A DNA stretch of 64,000 nucleotides from Impatiens glandulifera (GCF_907164915.1 NC_061862.1:141413913-141477912), one strand, 5' to 3'. Positions 1 through 11,906 are shown, counted from the stretch's first letter. The notes: generated by a model from the sequence alone, not told the origin. Program-made: numbers and translations.

Positions 1-1286
1 CCCTTTTTCGCTCATATGGCCCAACCTGCAATGCCATAGCTCACTATTCTTCGAGTCATCAATTACAGCAGCAACTGTTTCTCTGCAAGTTGAAGTCATG
101 TATAACGTTCCAGTTTTGTGACCTCGAGCAACAACAATTGCTCCTTTAGTCACCTTCCATGCACCATTTCCACAACTGAAATTGTGACATTCTTCATCAA
201 GTTGTGTAACAGAAATCAGATTGCGCATTAAACCTGGAATGTGTCTCACCTTATTAATCTTCCAAATAGAACCATTTGTCATCTTCAATTTGATGTCCCC
301 ATGCCAACAATATCCAGTGGCTCACCATCTGCGAGATAAACTTTCCCACAGTTTCCAGCCACATAATTCTCCATTAATTCTTTGTGGGCAGTGGTGTGGA
401 AAGACTCTCCCGAGTCCAAAACCCATGAATCTATCGGGTTATCAACAGACAGAAGTAACGCATCAGTGTCAAATTCTGTAACAACGTTGGCTGCATCATT
501 TTTATCATCACCATTTTTCTTCAGTGCTTTGTAGTTCCTCTTTAAATGACCCTGTTTACCACAATTCCAACACTCAAATGTCCTCCCAGACTTGGACTGA
601 CTCCTCCTGCTCCTTGACATAGATCTGCTCTTACCTCGGTTGAAATTTCTATCATTATCTCTACCCCTGATTTCCACATTCAGAGCAGAACCTTTGAATA
701 TTTCACCAGAATCAATTTTATGAACCTCTTCAGCAAGAATACGATCTCTAACTTCAACAAATTTCAGTTTAGCATTTCCAACTGAATTACTAATTGCTGC
801 CCTCATAGGTTCCCAACTATTTGGTAGAGATATTAATAAAATCATGGCACTAACTTCATCCCCAAAATCAATCTCAACAGATAGCAATTGATTCACAATT
901 GTATTGAATTCATTCAAATGAATAGTGACAGAAGTACCATCAACCATTCTTAAATAAAAGAGTCTTTTCATTAAGTGTACCTTGTTATTAACAGATAGTT
1001 TCTCATACATATCAGAAAGAGCTTTCATCAGACCCATGGTGGTCTTCTCCTTTGCTACATTGTGAGCAACTGTCTTGGCTAGCGTCAATCGGATAACTCC
1101 CAAAACCTGTCTATCAAGGAGTTTCCATTCAACTTCATCCATCTTCTCTGGTTTCTCACTCAAAGGAATATGAAGCTTCTTTCCATAGAGATAATCTTCA
1201 ATCTGCATTCTCCAGAAGGCATAATCTGTCCCATCAAATCTTCGAATCCCACGTCCTATACTGTTCTCACTTGCCATTGTTTCCAA
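1..1286 (-). pseudogene. copia gag-protease-integrase polyprotein, frameshifted
   Basis: The main open frame (1286 down to 285, 333 aa) begins just inside the primer-binding site. An N-terminal gag segment (FDGTDYAFWRMQIEDYL, about residues 18-34) is followed by the UBN2-type gag body, an Arg/Ser-rich patch (about 215-235) and a zinc knuckle near residue 240 of the form C-x2-C-x4-H-x4-Y, where the last Cys of CCHC is replaced by Tyr. The protease motif DSGESFHTT follows at about residue 295. The frame stops at 285, but homology resumes at once in another minus frame and reaches the pre-integrase motif LWHCRLGHMSEKG at about 1-40. This implies a single-base deletion near 295-300. The family is certain; the copy is non-functional by frameshift. 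Confidence 0.9.
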
Positions 1287-1306
1287 TGCTCAGATCTAGC
1301 CTAGCT

Positions 1307-1318
1307 GCTCTGATACCA
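1307..1318 (-). other. LTR-element primer-binding site (tRNA-iMet)
   Basis: On the minus strand this reads TGGTATCAGAGC, the complement of the 3' end of plant initiator tRNA-Met. It lies 2 bases from the LTR edge, the normal place for minus-strand priming. The same site recurs at 17128-17139, 22498-22509 and 35601-35612. Confidence 0.93.
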
Positions 1319-1320
1319 GT

Positions 1321-1694
1321 TGTTAGGATTTGTATCTCCCAAATCCTACCTACTTGAAAACAATCTGTAAAAACACAAGAAATAAGGACACAAGAACACA
1401 CATATTTATAGTGGTTCACTCAAATTGAGCTACATCCACTTCAGCCACCACCAGATTTACTATGAAGAAGAAGAAGAAGAAGGAATATAGAGTTTTTGCC
1501 TCACACTTTATCTCTCTAGAATTCTGTCTACACAATGTAAACCCTTAATAATTACATATTTATAGGATAAACATTCAGATAATAAACCTAAATAACTTTG
1601 GTCAGGACCAAGCCCAAAACAAAAAAAGATAAACCCAATAAACTATAATTAACAATGTAGAGTTTATTATAAGTGTAGGCTCCATAACTCAACA
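1321..1694 (-). repeat. 5' LTR of copia element
   Basis: The segment starts TGTTAGG and ends CTCAACA on the plus strand, giving the TG...CA ends with short inverted TGTT/AACA that mark an LTR. It abuts the primer-binding site. It contains a GAA microsatellite (1464-1482) and a GTGGTTCACTC sequence that resembles the GTGGTTCACC sequence in the other copia LTR at 22513-22853. Coding remnants of an unrelated plus-strand LINE start directly beyond 1694, which supports this outer boundary. Confidence 0.85.
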
Positions 1695-1699
1695 TTTAA

Positions 1700-2128
1700 A
1701 ACTCAAAGATAATTTTAGTAAGATTCTAAAGATTCATATTGAAAATGGGATAGGAACTCGATCTGTTTTGGTATGACCCTTGGTTTGAGGATTTTACTCT
1801 TACTCAAATTAGTAGGGAATTTCAATTGGTTACTATTGTTCTGAGGAGTATATCAAAATGAATGAGGATCCCAATTCTATATATTTTTTTATCATTTTAG
1901 TGATCGTGAAGATTCTCGGATCTGGAATGTTGAAAATGAAGGCAGGTTTTCCTCGAATTTAGCATGTGATGGTGTTCGTACTAGAGGGGAATCGGTACCA
2001 TGGTTTCATTTGGTGTGGTCATCAAAAGTTATTCCTAGACATCAATTCATCTTGTGGTTGACGTTTCGTGAAAGTCTTAATACGCAAAATCGAATTAAGA
2101 GATACATGAACATTTCAAATTCATGTTC
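1700..2128 (+). pseudogene. LINE ORF2 zf-RVT region, left half of an interrupted copy
   Basis: This plus-strand remnant encodes the C-terminal zf-RVT zone of a plant L1-type LINE. At 1755-1790 a frame gives FWYDPWF. From about 1910 to 2125 the frame continues with WNVENEGRFS, then WSSKVIPRHQFILWLTFRE and LNTQNRIKRYMNISNSC, the usual run leading to the zinc-coordinating Cys residues. The frame breaks at 2128, where a minus-strand LINE begins. The matching downstream half resumes at 9361. Upstream frame breaks make it a pseudogene. The 5' part of this LINE is missing and is bounded by the copia LTR. Confidence 0.8.
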
Positions 2129-2309
2129 TTTTTTTTGGGGGGGGGGAAATGACTTAGCGTCATTTCAGTCAAAATTCCTAGAAAAGGGAAAAAAATACGA
2201 GTTTTAAGGGATCATTCTAGACAGGCCTAAACGATTTTGAGTACGTAACAATTTCTGAATTAAAACTTAAATGCGAAGAACGTATTATCTCATTACAATG
2301 CTTTCAATT

Positions 2310-5300
2310 CTAGTGATTAAGTAGATTCCAACTTCTTAATATGTTTAAATTTTGCTCCGTGTTTGGAATTCTCATCCATGTTCCCATGAGGGCGCCACAA
2401 TCTGAGGCGATATATCTCCATAGCTCTTCGATGCTCCTGTGGGTTCTGTCATAAACTCTTGCATTCCGCTCCTGCCAGATATTGTATACCACTACTCTAA
2501 AGCCGCACTTGAATATGTTTGTTGCGAATCTGTTTCCTTTGGCTTTGAGCATTGCTACCTCTTTGATTTATTTCCAATCTTCGGGAATCTGAACAGCTTC
2601 AGACTCTTTGCAAATCTATCCCAAAGTTTCGATGCGATACTGCAGCTCCGTAACAAATGATCAAGGGTATCTTTGTTTCCGTTGCATAGAAGACAACTCA
2701 CATACAGGAGGCTCATATACTTGTTGATGCAGTCATGAGTGCTGAGTCTTTCCCAGAAGGAGAGCCATAGGATGAATTGGTGTCGTAGAATGATCTTGGT
2801 TGACCATAGAAGAGGATCTCATTCTACTTTCTATACTTGTTGATGCGGTCATGAGTGCTGAGTCTTTACAGAAGGAGAGCCATAGGATGAATTTGTGTCG
2901 TAGAATGATCTTGGTTGACCATAGAAGAGAATCTCATTCTACTTTCTATACTTTTTCCCTGGTTGCCTTCCAAATTCTCTTTGAAACCAGCTTCCCATTG
3001 TCCTCGGCTTTCCACTATTAAACGTCGGGTCTGTCGTGGAGTTGTTCGCTTATTATGTGATCCAGTATCCTCCGTTCCTCTAGAATTCTTCTTAAGAGCG
3101 AGTTCCAATTCCCGTCTTTGATGTATCTGATTTTTGCCACTACATAGTCCCTTCTGATGCGAGTATTTTTGAACTCCTCCTTATGAATGATTGACTAGTT
3201 TTCGAACCAGGGATCTTGCCAGAACAAAGTGCATTTCCCATCCCCTAGCCAAAGTTTGTAAAGATCTGCAATATCATTTCTCAATTTAAGAATTTTCTTG
3301 ACTGACCAGCTCATACCTTCGTTGATTCTGCAAGTCCAGATATTGGTTTCATATTTCATAAATTTCGTGTGTACCCATTTGATTCATAGTGATTTTTGGT
3401 TGCGTACCAATGCCTACAGATGCTTGAAGATTAGATCTTTGTTCCACTCGACACGTTCTTAAGGTTGATTCCTCCCTCCTCCTTCGGTTTTCAGAGAGCG
3501 GTCCATTTGACTTTCTTTCCTCCTCTTCCACTACTTCCCTAGATGATGTTCCCCATCAGCGTATCAAGATCCTTTATTAATTTCTTTAAAATGACCATAT
3601 GCTGCACCTAGTAACCAACTATGCCCATGACTACAAACTTGATAAGCTCAATCCTCCCGGCATAAGAAAGTTTCTTCGCTGCCCAACTAGATATCTTGTT
3701 TTTTACTTTTTCAATCAGCGGCTTTTAGTGTGATATCTCAACTTGTTTAGTAGTTAACAGAATCCATAAATACCTTACGAGAAAACTACTTTCCGCTATA
3801 CCCATGATATTAAGATGTCCTAATTTGTTTGGTCGTTCATGCATCCGTAAAATGCCACACTTTTTCTTTCATTAATAGTAAGACCTGTAACCTTAGAAAA
3901 AAACGTTAGTGTAACCCTAGTAGTTTTAATGTAATCAACGTCAGCGTGCGCTAGGATGAACAAATCGTCAACAAAACATAAATGGGTTACCTTCTCTGCC
4001 TCACAGAAAGGGTGAAAGATTTATGGACAACTCTTTCAGAACATCGCGAATATTATCTCAAGGATCGTCATGATAGCTACAAAAAGGTAAGAAGAGAGGG
4101 CCCCCCTGCCTCACTCTATTTTCACCCTTGAAGTAGCCTCCTTGGACTCTATTGACGCTAACAACAAAACAGGTTGAAGAAATGCATTGCATAATCAAAT
4201 CAATAAAAATCATAGAAAAAATAGAAACAACTAGAAAATCCCGAATAGCTTCTCATCTAACAAATTCGAAAGCTTTCTTGATGTCTATTTTGAAAGCCAC
4301 TCTCGGGGATATTTTCTTTTTCTCTGTAGCCTTTGAGAAGGCTCTGCATGAGAAGTATATTATGGGAAATTGTTCTACCCAGGGCTGAATGTAGACTGAT
4401 TAATATTTATATTTTTTCCTATGATATTTTTAAAACATTTAAAAATTATTTTTGAAATTATTTTATAAACCACATTGCAACAGGAAATTGGTCTAAAATC
4501 TTGTACTTTCTCGGGCACCGTAGTTTTGGGGGTCAAGGTCATAACAACCGTATTCTATTGCTTAAGCATCTTCATGTTCTTGAAAAACTTCAGAACCCTG
4601 TTAGTAACATCATCACCCACAACTGACCAATTGTCCTTGAAGAACTGTGCATTGAACCCGTCTGGACCCGGGATCTTGTTCCCATCAATACTGATTAGAG
4701 CCTCTTTAACTTCAATTCCTATGACAATCCTTGTCAACTCGCGATTGTCTTTAACAAAGATTTTTATGTCGATAATCTGATACAGGGTATTTAGGTGACA
4801 TTGATGTTTCTTTTTAGTACTTATTAGATGCTTATAGAACTTAATAGCCAGATCATGACAGCCAAATCATGACCACCTTTCTGACCCTAAACGTACTCGC
4901 CGTTGTCGTTCTTTAACTTGTACATTATTTCTCATGTTTTTGGCTTTGCATTTTCTATATAAGAAAGCCGTATTTTTATCCCCTAGCGAGAGCCAGTTCT
5001 TTTTTAACTTCTGTCTAACAAAATTCTCTTCAAGGAGACTTAGTTTCCTGAAGTTTTCGAGTGAATCCCTCATTGAATTATTCATCACTGTCCTTCTTTA
5101 ATAATATTTTCTGAACCTCATCCAGTTTCTCCCTTGCAACTAAAACCCTGTTAGAGATATTTCTGAACTTTTTCTTTTCGAAGTTTTAGAGATGATTCTT
5201 TAGGAGACATAGTTTCTCAGAAACTCTGTACATATTAGAACCCCTAATTTTTTCAGACCAGACACTTTCAAGAATATCCTTGAATTTGTCATTTTCTATC

Positions 5301-5999
5301 CAGAAATTGAAAATTTTTAAGGGCCTCTTTAACCTTTCCTCCTTCTCCTTGAACAATTTAATGGGTAATGATCAGTGATTCTTGGATTCAGAAAGTAAAT
5401 TTGGCTCCTAGGTAATTGGTCGATCCATTTCTCGTTGACCAGGCATTTGTCAATCCTACTTTTCCTGATATGCTCATCACCTCGTATGGAAGACTAGGTG
5501 AAGAAGTTCCCAGACTTAGTAGACTCAATACTACCCATATCTTTGATGTAGTCATTGAAATCGATCATATCTTGAGTGATTTCAGATTCAGGGCTACGAT
5601 CGGTTTCATTTCTAGTTACGTTGTTGTCATCGAGGACGGCCCAAGCCTTCTATTAATACTCGAGTTGCTAGCACACATAATAGAAAGATGGAACTCAATT
5701 CTAGTTATTATGTCTTTGACATCGACCAGAATGGTTTGATCATTGGAGAACAGATGCTTGACCTCAACGACTTTATTGTCCTAAATAACCCAGATTATGC
5801 CCGTTTTGTCATTTTAATTGTGAATAAGTTTACAGCTGCTATCGATACACAGCTTTCTTACCTTGTCAAGATTCCGACTTTTGACCTTTGTTTTAAGAAT
5901 ACCCATTATAGTAATTTTCTAGTTCTTGGTGATCCTCCTGATTTCTTTGCATTTCATAGGGTCATTGAGACCCTTTATGTTCCATATTACTATATTCAT
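2310..5999 (-). pseudogene. LINE ORF2 (endonuclease-RT), decayed
   Basis: ORF2 starts at 5999 with MNIVIWNIKGLNDP, the N-terminus typical of plant LINE endonucleases, followed by a GILKTKVK stretch. The RT region is recognisable at 4737-4555 (IPGPDGFNAQFF) and at about 3990-3950, where the catalytic box reads FVDD followed by LFILAHAD. The C-terminal region ends at 2310 with YNIWQERNARVYDR. The roughly 1230-codon span is normal for ORF2. Multiple stops, frameshifts and a 116-bp internal tandem duplication (2716-2947) make it non-functional. It is aligned along its length by the copy at 22926-25735. Confidence 0.85.
2716..2947 (-). repeat. 116-bp tandem duplication inside LINE ORF2
   Basis: Two adjacent copies (2716-2831 and 2832-2947) start TATACTTGTTGATGC and differ at only a few bases. 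The related LINE at 22926-25735 has a single copy at the matching place (about 23525-23640), so the duplication arose in this element after the two diverged. Confidence 0.9.
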
Positions 6000-8900
6000 G
6001 AATAGTTATATGTGTTCGGTTCCTGACTTTCAAGGCTATCTTGGACCTCATCATCGGAAAAGTCATAAGCGTCATTGTCCTCACTATGTTCAATGGTTAT
6101 AGTATGATTATATGGAAAAATATTATTATTCGATGGGGATTGTGTTTTATAGATCTCATTTTCTTTCGTTATAGAGTAAGTAGCCTCTGGATCCAAAATC
6201 TTTCTATCCTGTTTTCGAGTTTCAACAAGTTCTCTTCTAGTGGGTCTTTTTTGGCTTTTGAACCTCTCCACTACTAGATTCGTTTCTAGTGCTAATTTTG
6301 ATTCGCCCCACATCAGATCCAATGCTTGTTGCCTTATTCATGAATGACTTCTCCATGTCTGAATTTGAGTTTTTTGATTTCACAGAACCCGAGATTCATT
6401 AGATCTTTCTCAAGAGATTCCCGATTATTTGCAAGTTGTTCAATGTTTTTTAGTCTAGGATTCTCCTGGTCACAATCACAAAGCTGGCTCTAAGTCCGAG
6501 GATCGGGTCATTTCGAATTATGATGACATTGTTTCTTCAGTTCTTGCTTGCATTCCTAGAACTTTGAGGATTAGACTCGTGACCCATATGTGAGATTTTT
6601 ACCGGACCGATTCGAGCTCGTTCAAGACTAAGTTTCCTTGTTTTATAAGAGCCAAGAACTCCACGCTCCAAAGGTCTTTGGATCCCAGGACTAGTGAAGC
6701 ACGAACCGACATTTACATTAGGACCAATTCTATGGCCAGTATAATGATCGGTGATGCCAGAACCAATAATAGTAGGACCGGTGAGGTTAGGACCGACTAT
6801 AGTAGGATCGGTATCATTAGTAGTAACATGACAAGTGACGCCGGAACCGATAGTTACATCAGGACCGGAGCCATGGCCAGTACTAGGACTGATGAATCCA
6901 AGACCAGTAGTAACTGAACTAGTGAAGCCATGACTGACAATATTATGACTTGTATCATTAGTAGTTCTAGGACCGACATGGCTATTATCCACAGTAGCAC
7001 AACCGATAGTTTTAAGACTGGTAACCTTGCCATGACTATTGTAATTGGGACTTGTATTCTGAACTGGACCAGTAGGACCAGTGCTTACAGGGCCATATTT
7101 CTGTACTAGACCTATAGGACTGGTATTTGCAGGATTGAAATTCTAAACTTGACCGGAAGGATTGTAACATTATGACCAGTGTTTAGGCTAGGACCGGAAT
7201 TCTGGTTACTGCCGGTGTAAATAAGACTATATCTTTTAGCAATATTAGGACCGGTGCCAATGACATCATTAGGACGAATGACAACCGGAGAAGGACTGGT
7301 GCCTTGGGCATCATTAGGACCAGTACCGACATGACTAGCTTGTACTTTTACCAATTTCATTCTTTTTTCGATCTTTCTTCTGACCCTTATCTGTTTTTTC
7401 CTTTGATTACCAGTCTTGTCAGTATTAGTGCCCCATTGATCTTAATTTCATCCATATTCGTATTCCTAACAATGTTTACCTGATTAGAGACTTGTTCATT
7501 CTAATCACCCACCTAAACATTATTGTTGGCCTTCAAATTCAAATTTGTAATAGGGAATTTGTTTGTTGAGTGTGTGAAAGTGCTGCACCACATGCATTGA
7601 TTTTTTCACCATTCGTTTGAACCCTTATATCAAATAGATTTCCCGGCCTATCCTTTAGTTCAAGTTTAATTGGGAGAGAGCTACTCAGGTGGATTTCAAC
7701 ATTAACCCTAGCTATAGACGCTCACTCATTGCCTTCCATAGCAGGATCACACATAAGAATTTTGTCAACTATACTCAATATGTAGGCAAGACCCATTGGA
7801 TTGCACAAGTGTGGCGGAATATTTTTAAGATTTATTCAAATTTGCTCCAATTCAGGCGGTCTTTGGTTGGTGTTAAGTTTTTCACTCCACTTGTAAAGTT
7901 TGAATCTTATACCTCTAATAAAAGTATATTCACTCTCTATAATGGTCTTTAATTCACTTCCATTCCAGAAAGAGAGGAAGTAGAATCCATGATCATTGAT
8001 AGTAACCCTTTCTATACTGACTGATTCTCATTGACCCATAAGCGTTCATCTAACCTCAGCAAATGACGCCTTCATATTTTCCATAAAGTGACCAAAAATG
8101 ACAAACTCCCATGCCTTTAAACATTTCTCTTCAATTTTGGGTGGGAACTCAAATCGCTGCGGGTGATCGAGACTGATGACCTTTGGGAATAAGGTGTCAT
8201 GCTGGAATTTTCCTTTTTATGGGTCAAGCGCAGTATTGCCGTTCCACACCTTTTCTTTCTGTCAGGTTCTATTGGGGTTACTCATGATCGTGTATATTAT
8301 TGTTTTATTACATATTGAGATTTCTTTCATGGCATTAACCGACCACTTGATCATTTCATCATATTTTCCCTTGTATAAGAGATTCCAGTTCTTCAGATTG
8401 TTGAATTGAGCATTCAACTGATCACTCTTTTTCTTAGCCATAATAATTTCATGTTTGTTGATTTGGAAAAACAACTTCTTGATTTGGTTCCTTAGTCCTA
8501 CTAAATTTGTAATTTCATTTTTCCTCATTGACCACTTTAGACCAGCAATATGATCCTTATTATCAGCTTGAGTACTTTCTTTGTCAAGTGCAGCAACAAT
8601 AGGAGATGATGGGATATCATTTTTAGGATTGTTATCTTTTTGTACTTGCTTGCTCTTTTCATCCCATATAACCCACGTGTTTCCAACAAAATCGTTTTCT
8701 TCAACCGACCCAATCTTCTTTAGAATGTCCATGTCTATGCTCTTCTCTTGTGTACTAGTTTTCATCTTTGGAATGCTATCAATAGGAATTTCAGGATCAA
8801 GATTAATAACAGGAGAAAATACACTCAAATTCAATGTCTCGAGACAACCTTCAGGTATCACGATTTCCTTAGGATTCACTTCTGCATTCTTCTTGGAACT

Positions 8901-9360
8901 TGAATTAATTGCTTTCATATTTTTTCTTTACTAAGATTTCGAACTATTCTTACCTTTCTTGATTGTCTTGGAATAGCTCGACCCTGTTTTATGACCCATC
9001 TTTTCTGCATCAGCACTTGTCCTAGAAGAAATAGGCCCCTTTGTTTTCGGTTTGAATTTTGCTGCAGTCGTTTTCTTCATAGACTTATGATATTCAAGAT
9101 CAAATATAATTGTTTCATCATAATCATTGTTAGCGTCTGATTCTAAGTCAACTTCCTTTCTTTGGTTCTTTTGGTTCGACCGGTGGTGCGTAACTTTGAT
9201 CAAAATATCATCATCCTGGCAACTAGGACCGGCAAAAAGTGGATCTGTGATATCAGGACCGGCATTAGGAGGACCAGTGGCATGAGTAGATCCAGAACTG
9301 GTGTGTCCAGGACCGACAAAAGTAGGACCGAATCCCTTGCCAGGACCTGTAGTATTAGGA
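5996..9360 (-). pseudogene. LINE ORF1 with DUF4283 and Gly/Pro/Thr-rich repeats, decayed
   Basis: Reading from 9360 down: a Gly-Pro-rich stretch, a basic and acidic region (9203-8931), then a 218-aa segment (8918-8262) with Lys/Asn-rich, possibly coiled-coil character. Between about 8210 and 7500 frames give the DUF4283 signature of plant LINE ORF1 (HPQRFEFPP, WNGSELKTII, LKNIPPHL, ARVNVEIHLSSSLPIKLEL). A long low-complexity region (7350-6590) is rich in GP, GTGP and TGP. The last segment (6322-5996) is acidic and ends in TGA at 5996-5998, overlapping the ORF2 start. DUF4283 proteins are presumed nucleic-acid-binding chaperones of LINE RNPs. At roughly 1100 codons it is unusually long, and it is interrupted by stops. 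Confidence 0.75.
6590..7350 (-). repeat. degenerate short-period repeat coding Gly/Pro/Thr-rich ORF1 segment
   Basis: Units resembling AGGACCGGTG(A/C) recur at irregular 12-30 base spacing on the plus strand (for example near 6715, 6775, 6790, 6855, 6970, 7070, 7250, 7310). The minus-strand translation is rich in GPN, GTGP and TGP motifs. A similar cluster lies at 9225-9360 at the start of the ORF1 region. Codon-level slippage is a likely origin. Confidence 0.75.
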
Positions 9361-9720
9361 CTTTATGCGTATGAAATAAGGAGACCATAGATCACCTTCT
9401 TGGGGGCTGCCCATTTTCTTCTTTTCTTTGGGATAAATTTTCCAAATATATGGGTCTTCTTAGTTTTCAAGAGAATTGATTGATATCTAAGATGTTGCTC
9501 TCATCAAGGCCAAGGGTAATGTATTTACTTCAAACGTTTTAAGTGTTTCTTTACCGCTATTGTTTATCATATTTGGATGAAACAGAACGATAGAGCTTTT
9601 TCAAGAGTTTGAAGTGACGTTGAGCATATTTTGAGGAACATCATTTTCGATGAAAATGCACTCATTCGAACGTGGAGAAGAATACTCACTTGCGAAAGAA
9701 ATTAGTTAATATGTCAATGA
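9361..9720 (+). pseudogene. LINE ORF2 C-terminus, right half of the interrupted copy
   Basis: The plus strand resumes the zf-RVT domain broken at 2128: LCV, then NKETIDHLLGGCPFSSFLW and KFSKYMG (about 9364-9450). Further frames give the LINE C-terminus (KAKGNVF, VYHIWMKQNDRAFS, ALIRTWRRILTCERN) to about 9700. Joined to 1700-2128 this gives the normal spacing of the zf-RVT Cys/His region, which is the main evidence that one element was split by the other. Stops and frameshifts are present. No poly(A) tail is evident downstream. Confidence 0.78.
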
Positions 9721-10146
9721 TGGTGCATCCTCTATGAAGATGTCACTCAATCTATTGATTTTAAGGCGCTTTAAATTTCTATTGATAGTGTAATTAGTTA
9801 TTTGTAATCCGTTGTATTTGTTATTTCTTAATTGTTGTCTATTTTTATTTTCCGTCTAAATTAAGGTAAATATCTGTTTTTTCATAATGTCTAAACTCAT
9901 AAAAGTATGTTTCTCTAACTTTTTTAATTAAATAACACTACGCCGGTTAAAAAAAATATATAAGTGTTTCATCTCTTATCGTGAAAAATTATTTTTTATA
10001 TGAATTTCTGGTAGGCATATCAAATTCTGAGTTTTAGAAACCGAATTTGTTCCAACCCCGGACTTAACTTTCTTAAAATATATAATTTTAAATCAGTTAA
10101 TCGAAAATTTTGACCAACTTAATGTTTATCACATAATTTTATTCGA

Positions 10147-10194
<48 letters not shown>

Positions 10195-11650
10195 CTTGAT
10201 TGATTAATATAATTTTGACTTAATTAACGTTGACACATTTAATTTAATGTATTTAATTATTTATTATAATTGTTGACACCCACACTTTATCCCATATTTA
10301 TAATATATATAATTTTAAAAATTATATTTATATATTATATTTGTTTGTTGTGTTATTTTGTAGATGAAAAAAAAAATCATGTCCAAACAGGCCCAAGACG
10401 CCAGCATATATTTAAATCGGGCAACGCGCTTTCGTCTTCCTTGTTCTCTACACGATGCTGTCTATCCCCACATGCAAGCAGGAGGCCCAATTTTTTTTTT
10501 TTAAACTTTAGGCCCTTAAAATAATAAAAATTATTATTTTTTAAAAATTTAATAAAAACTAAATTATTATTGTATAAATGGTTAATAAATTAATAATACA
10601 AAATGAGATATAAATATTTAATAAATTAAAATACAGAAATAATAGATTAAAAAGCAGATAAAAAATTTATACATATATATTATATAAATGAAAATATAAG
10701 ATTAATAATATAATACTATTAATATTAAAAAATTAGGTTTTATAAAGGTGGGTCTATGTAACTGCGTAATATTAAACTCGTGTTTTTTTTTTTGAAAATT
10801 TTTAATAAAATAACGCTAAATTGTTTTTCTAAAGATAAATAAATAAATAAATAAAGTATAGTCTTCTTATTTTATTGTTAGAAGTGAAGCTATAATGTTT
10901 GTGTGGATGTTTTATATTATGTCATACATTACAATTTTTATTTTGTAAAAAAAATCAAAATCAATTATAATTGATATAAAAAGTTAATCAATAACTTTTT
11001 TAAGTAACTTTAACTAAATATTTATGAAAAAATCACTTTTTAAAATTTTTTTTTATCTACAAAGTTTGTATCTAATTCATCAATCACATCTTTTATATCA
11101 AATGAAAATAAAATCACTCATTTTTTACTTTAACAATTTTCAAAAGTAAATATGATGGTGATGGTATCCTACAAGTCTATAACACAAAACCACAAAACAA
11201 AATGCTTCAATATATAAAAGAACAACTTTTTTTTATACATAGATTATACAAATTAAATATTTTGATAATTTTATTCTTTTCTAAAAGGAGTTACATTTAT
11301 TTATAAAGTTTAATATGACGAAATTGAAAAGAGATGTATCAAGACAATTTTTTTTAATTATATTTTAATATATATATATATATAGTAAATATTGTTCTTA
11401 TAAGTATAAATTACACAACATATAAGTAATAAATTATATAAAAATAAATTCACAAGGGTATTTCAAATGACATAAATCAAATGTTTTTAGATTCATTTCC
11501 TAGTAAAAAAATGTTTAAAAATATTTATATAAAATAAACTAATTATATTTGTCTTAAAAAATGATACAATAAATTTATTTAATGTCCTTTATATATAAAT
11601 AGTACAAAATCATAAAATGATTTAGGAAATATATATGAGTTGTCTCAACT

Positions 11651-11655
<5 letters not shown>
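9721..11655. other. AT-rich spacer without recognisable genes
   Basis: Beyond the LINE 3' end the sequence is AT-rich with short homopolymers. It contains an (AT)n tract at 10150-10192 and a short GC-richer patch at 10380-10515 (GGCCCAAGACG to GGAGGCCCAA) with no convincing coding frame. I see no transposon ends or RNA genes here. Confidence 0.6.
10150..10192. repeat. (AT)n microsatellite
   Basis: An uninterrupted AT dinucleotide run of about 43 bases. Confidence 0.97.

Positions 11656-11726
<71 letters not shown>
11656..11726. repeat. (TA)n microsatellite
   Basis: An uninterrupted TA dinucleotide run of about 70 bases, the longest in the window. A minus-strand frame through it encodes only an Ile-Tyr string and is not a gene. 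Confidence 0.97.
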
Positions 11727-11729
<3 letters not shown>

Positions 11730-11906
11730 TAACCTTTTATTGATACGAGAGTTAATCACGGATTCAATGTAGAAATGAAAATAATTAAATACATCTAATT
11801 TAAAGAAATAAAACATTATGAGTACATCCCAATTAATTACTATAAGGTTTATCTAATAGTAATTCTATTAAATTTCATTATTAAGTTTATAGATATATAG
11901 GAGCGT

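Larger units (their letters stand above)
1..1694 (-). mobile_element. Ty1/copia LTR retrotransposon, 5' part (continues past window start)
   Basis: Read on the minus strand, the order is a 374-bp LTR (1321-1694), a tRNA-iMet primer-binding site (1307-1318), gag with zinc knuckle, aspartic protease, and the start of the GAG-pre-integrase region, which is cut by the window edge. This order is that of Ty1/copia elements. The rest of integrase, RT, RNase H and the 3' LTR lie outside the window, so no target duplication can be checked. The reading frame carries a frameshift and an altered zinc knuckle, so this copy looks inactive. Confidence 0.92.
2129..9360 (-). mobile_element. L1-type LINE, near full length, inserted in another LINE
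   Basis: Minus-strand order: ORF1 with an acidic/coiled region and DUF4283 (9360 to 5996), ORF2 with AP-endonuclease start, reverse transcriptase and zf-RVT C-terminus (5999 to about 2310), a short 3' UTR, and a terminal A-tract seen as T8 preceded by C10 (plus strand 2129-2146). The 3' UTR matches that of the LINE at 22926-25735 and, more weakly, the one at 56430-57874, so all three are one family. ORFs carry many stops and frameshifts. No clear target duplication is visible: the left flank ends in TTCATGTTC and the right flank begins CTTTATGCG. Confidence 0.85.

Noticed and set aside
7689..8409. Plus-strand open frames in the LINE
   Set aside because: The minus strand here carries the DUF4283 signature, so these are shadows.
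9200..9388. Leu-rich minus-strand frame
   Set aside because: The Gly/Pro-rich frame of the same strand fits ORF1 better; the Leu-rich reading is an off-frame translation of the repeat.
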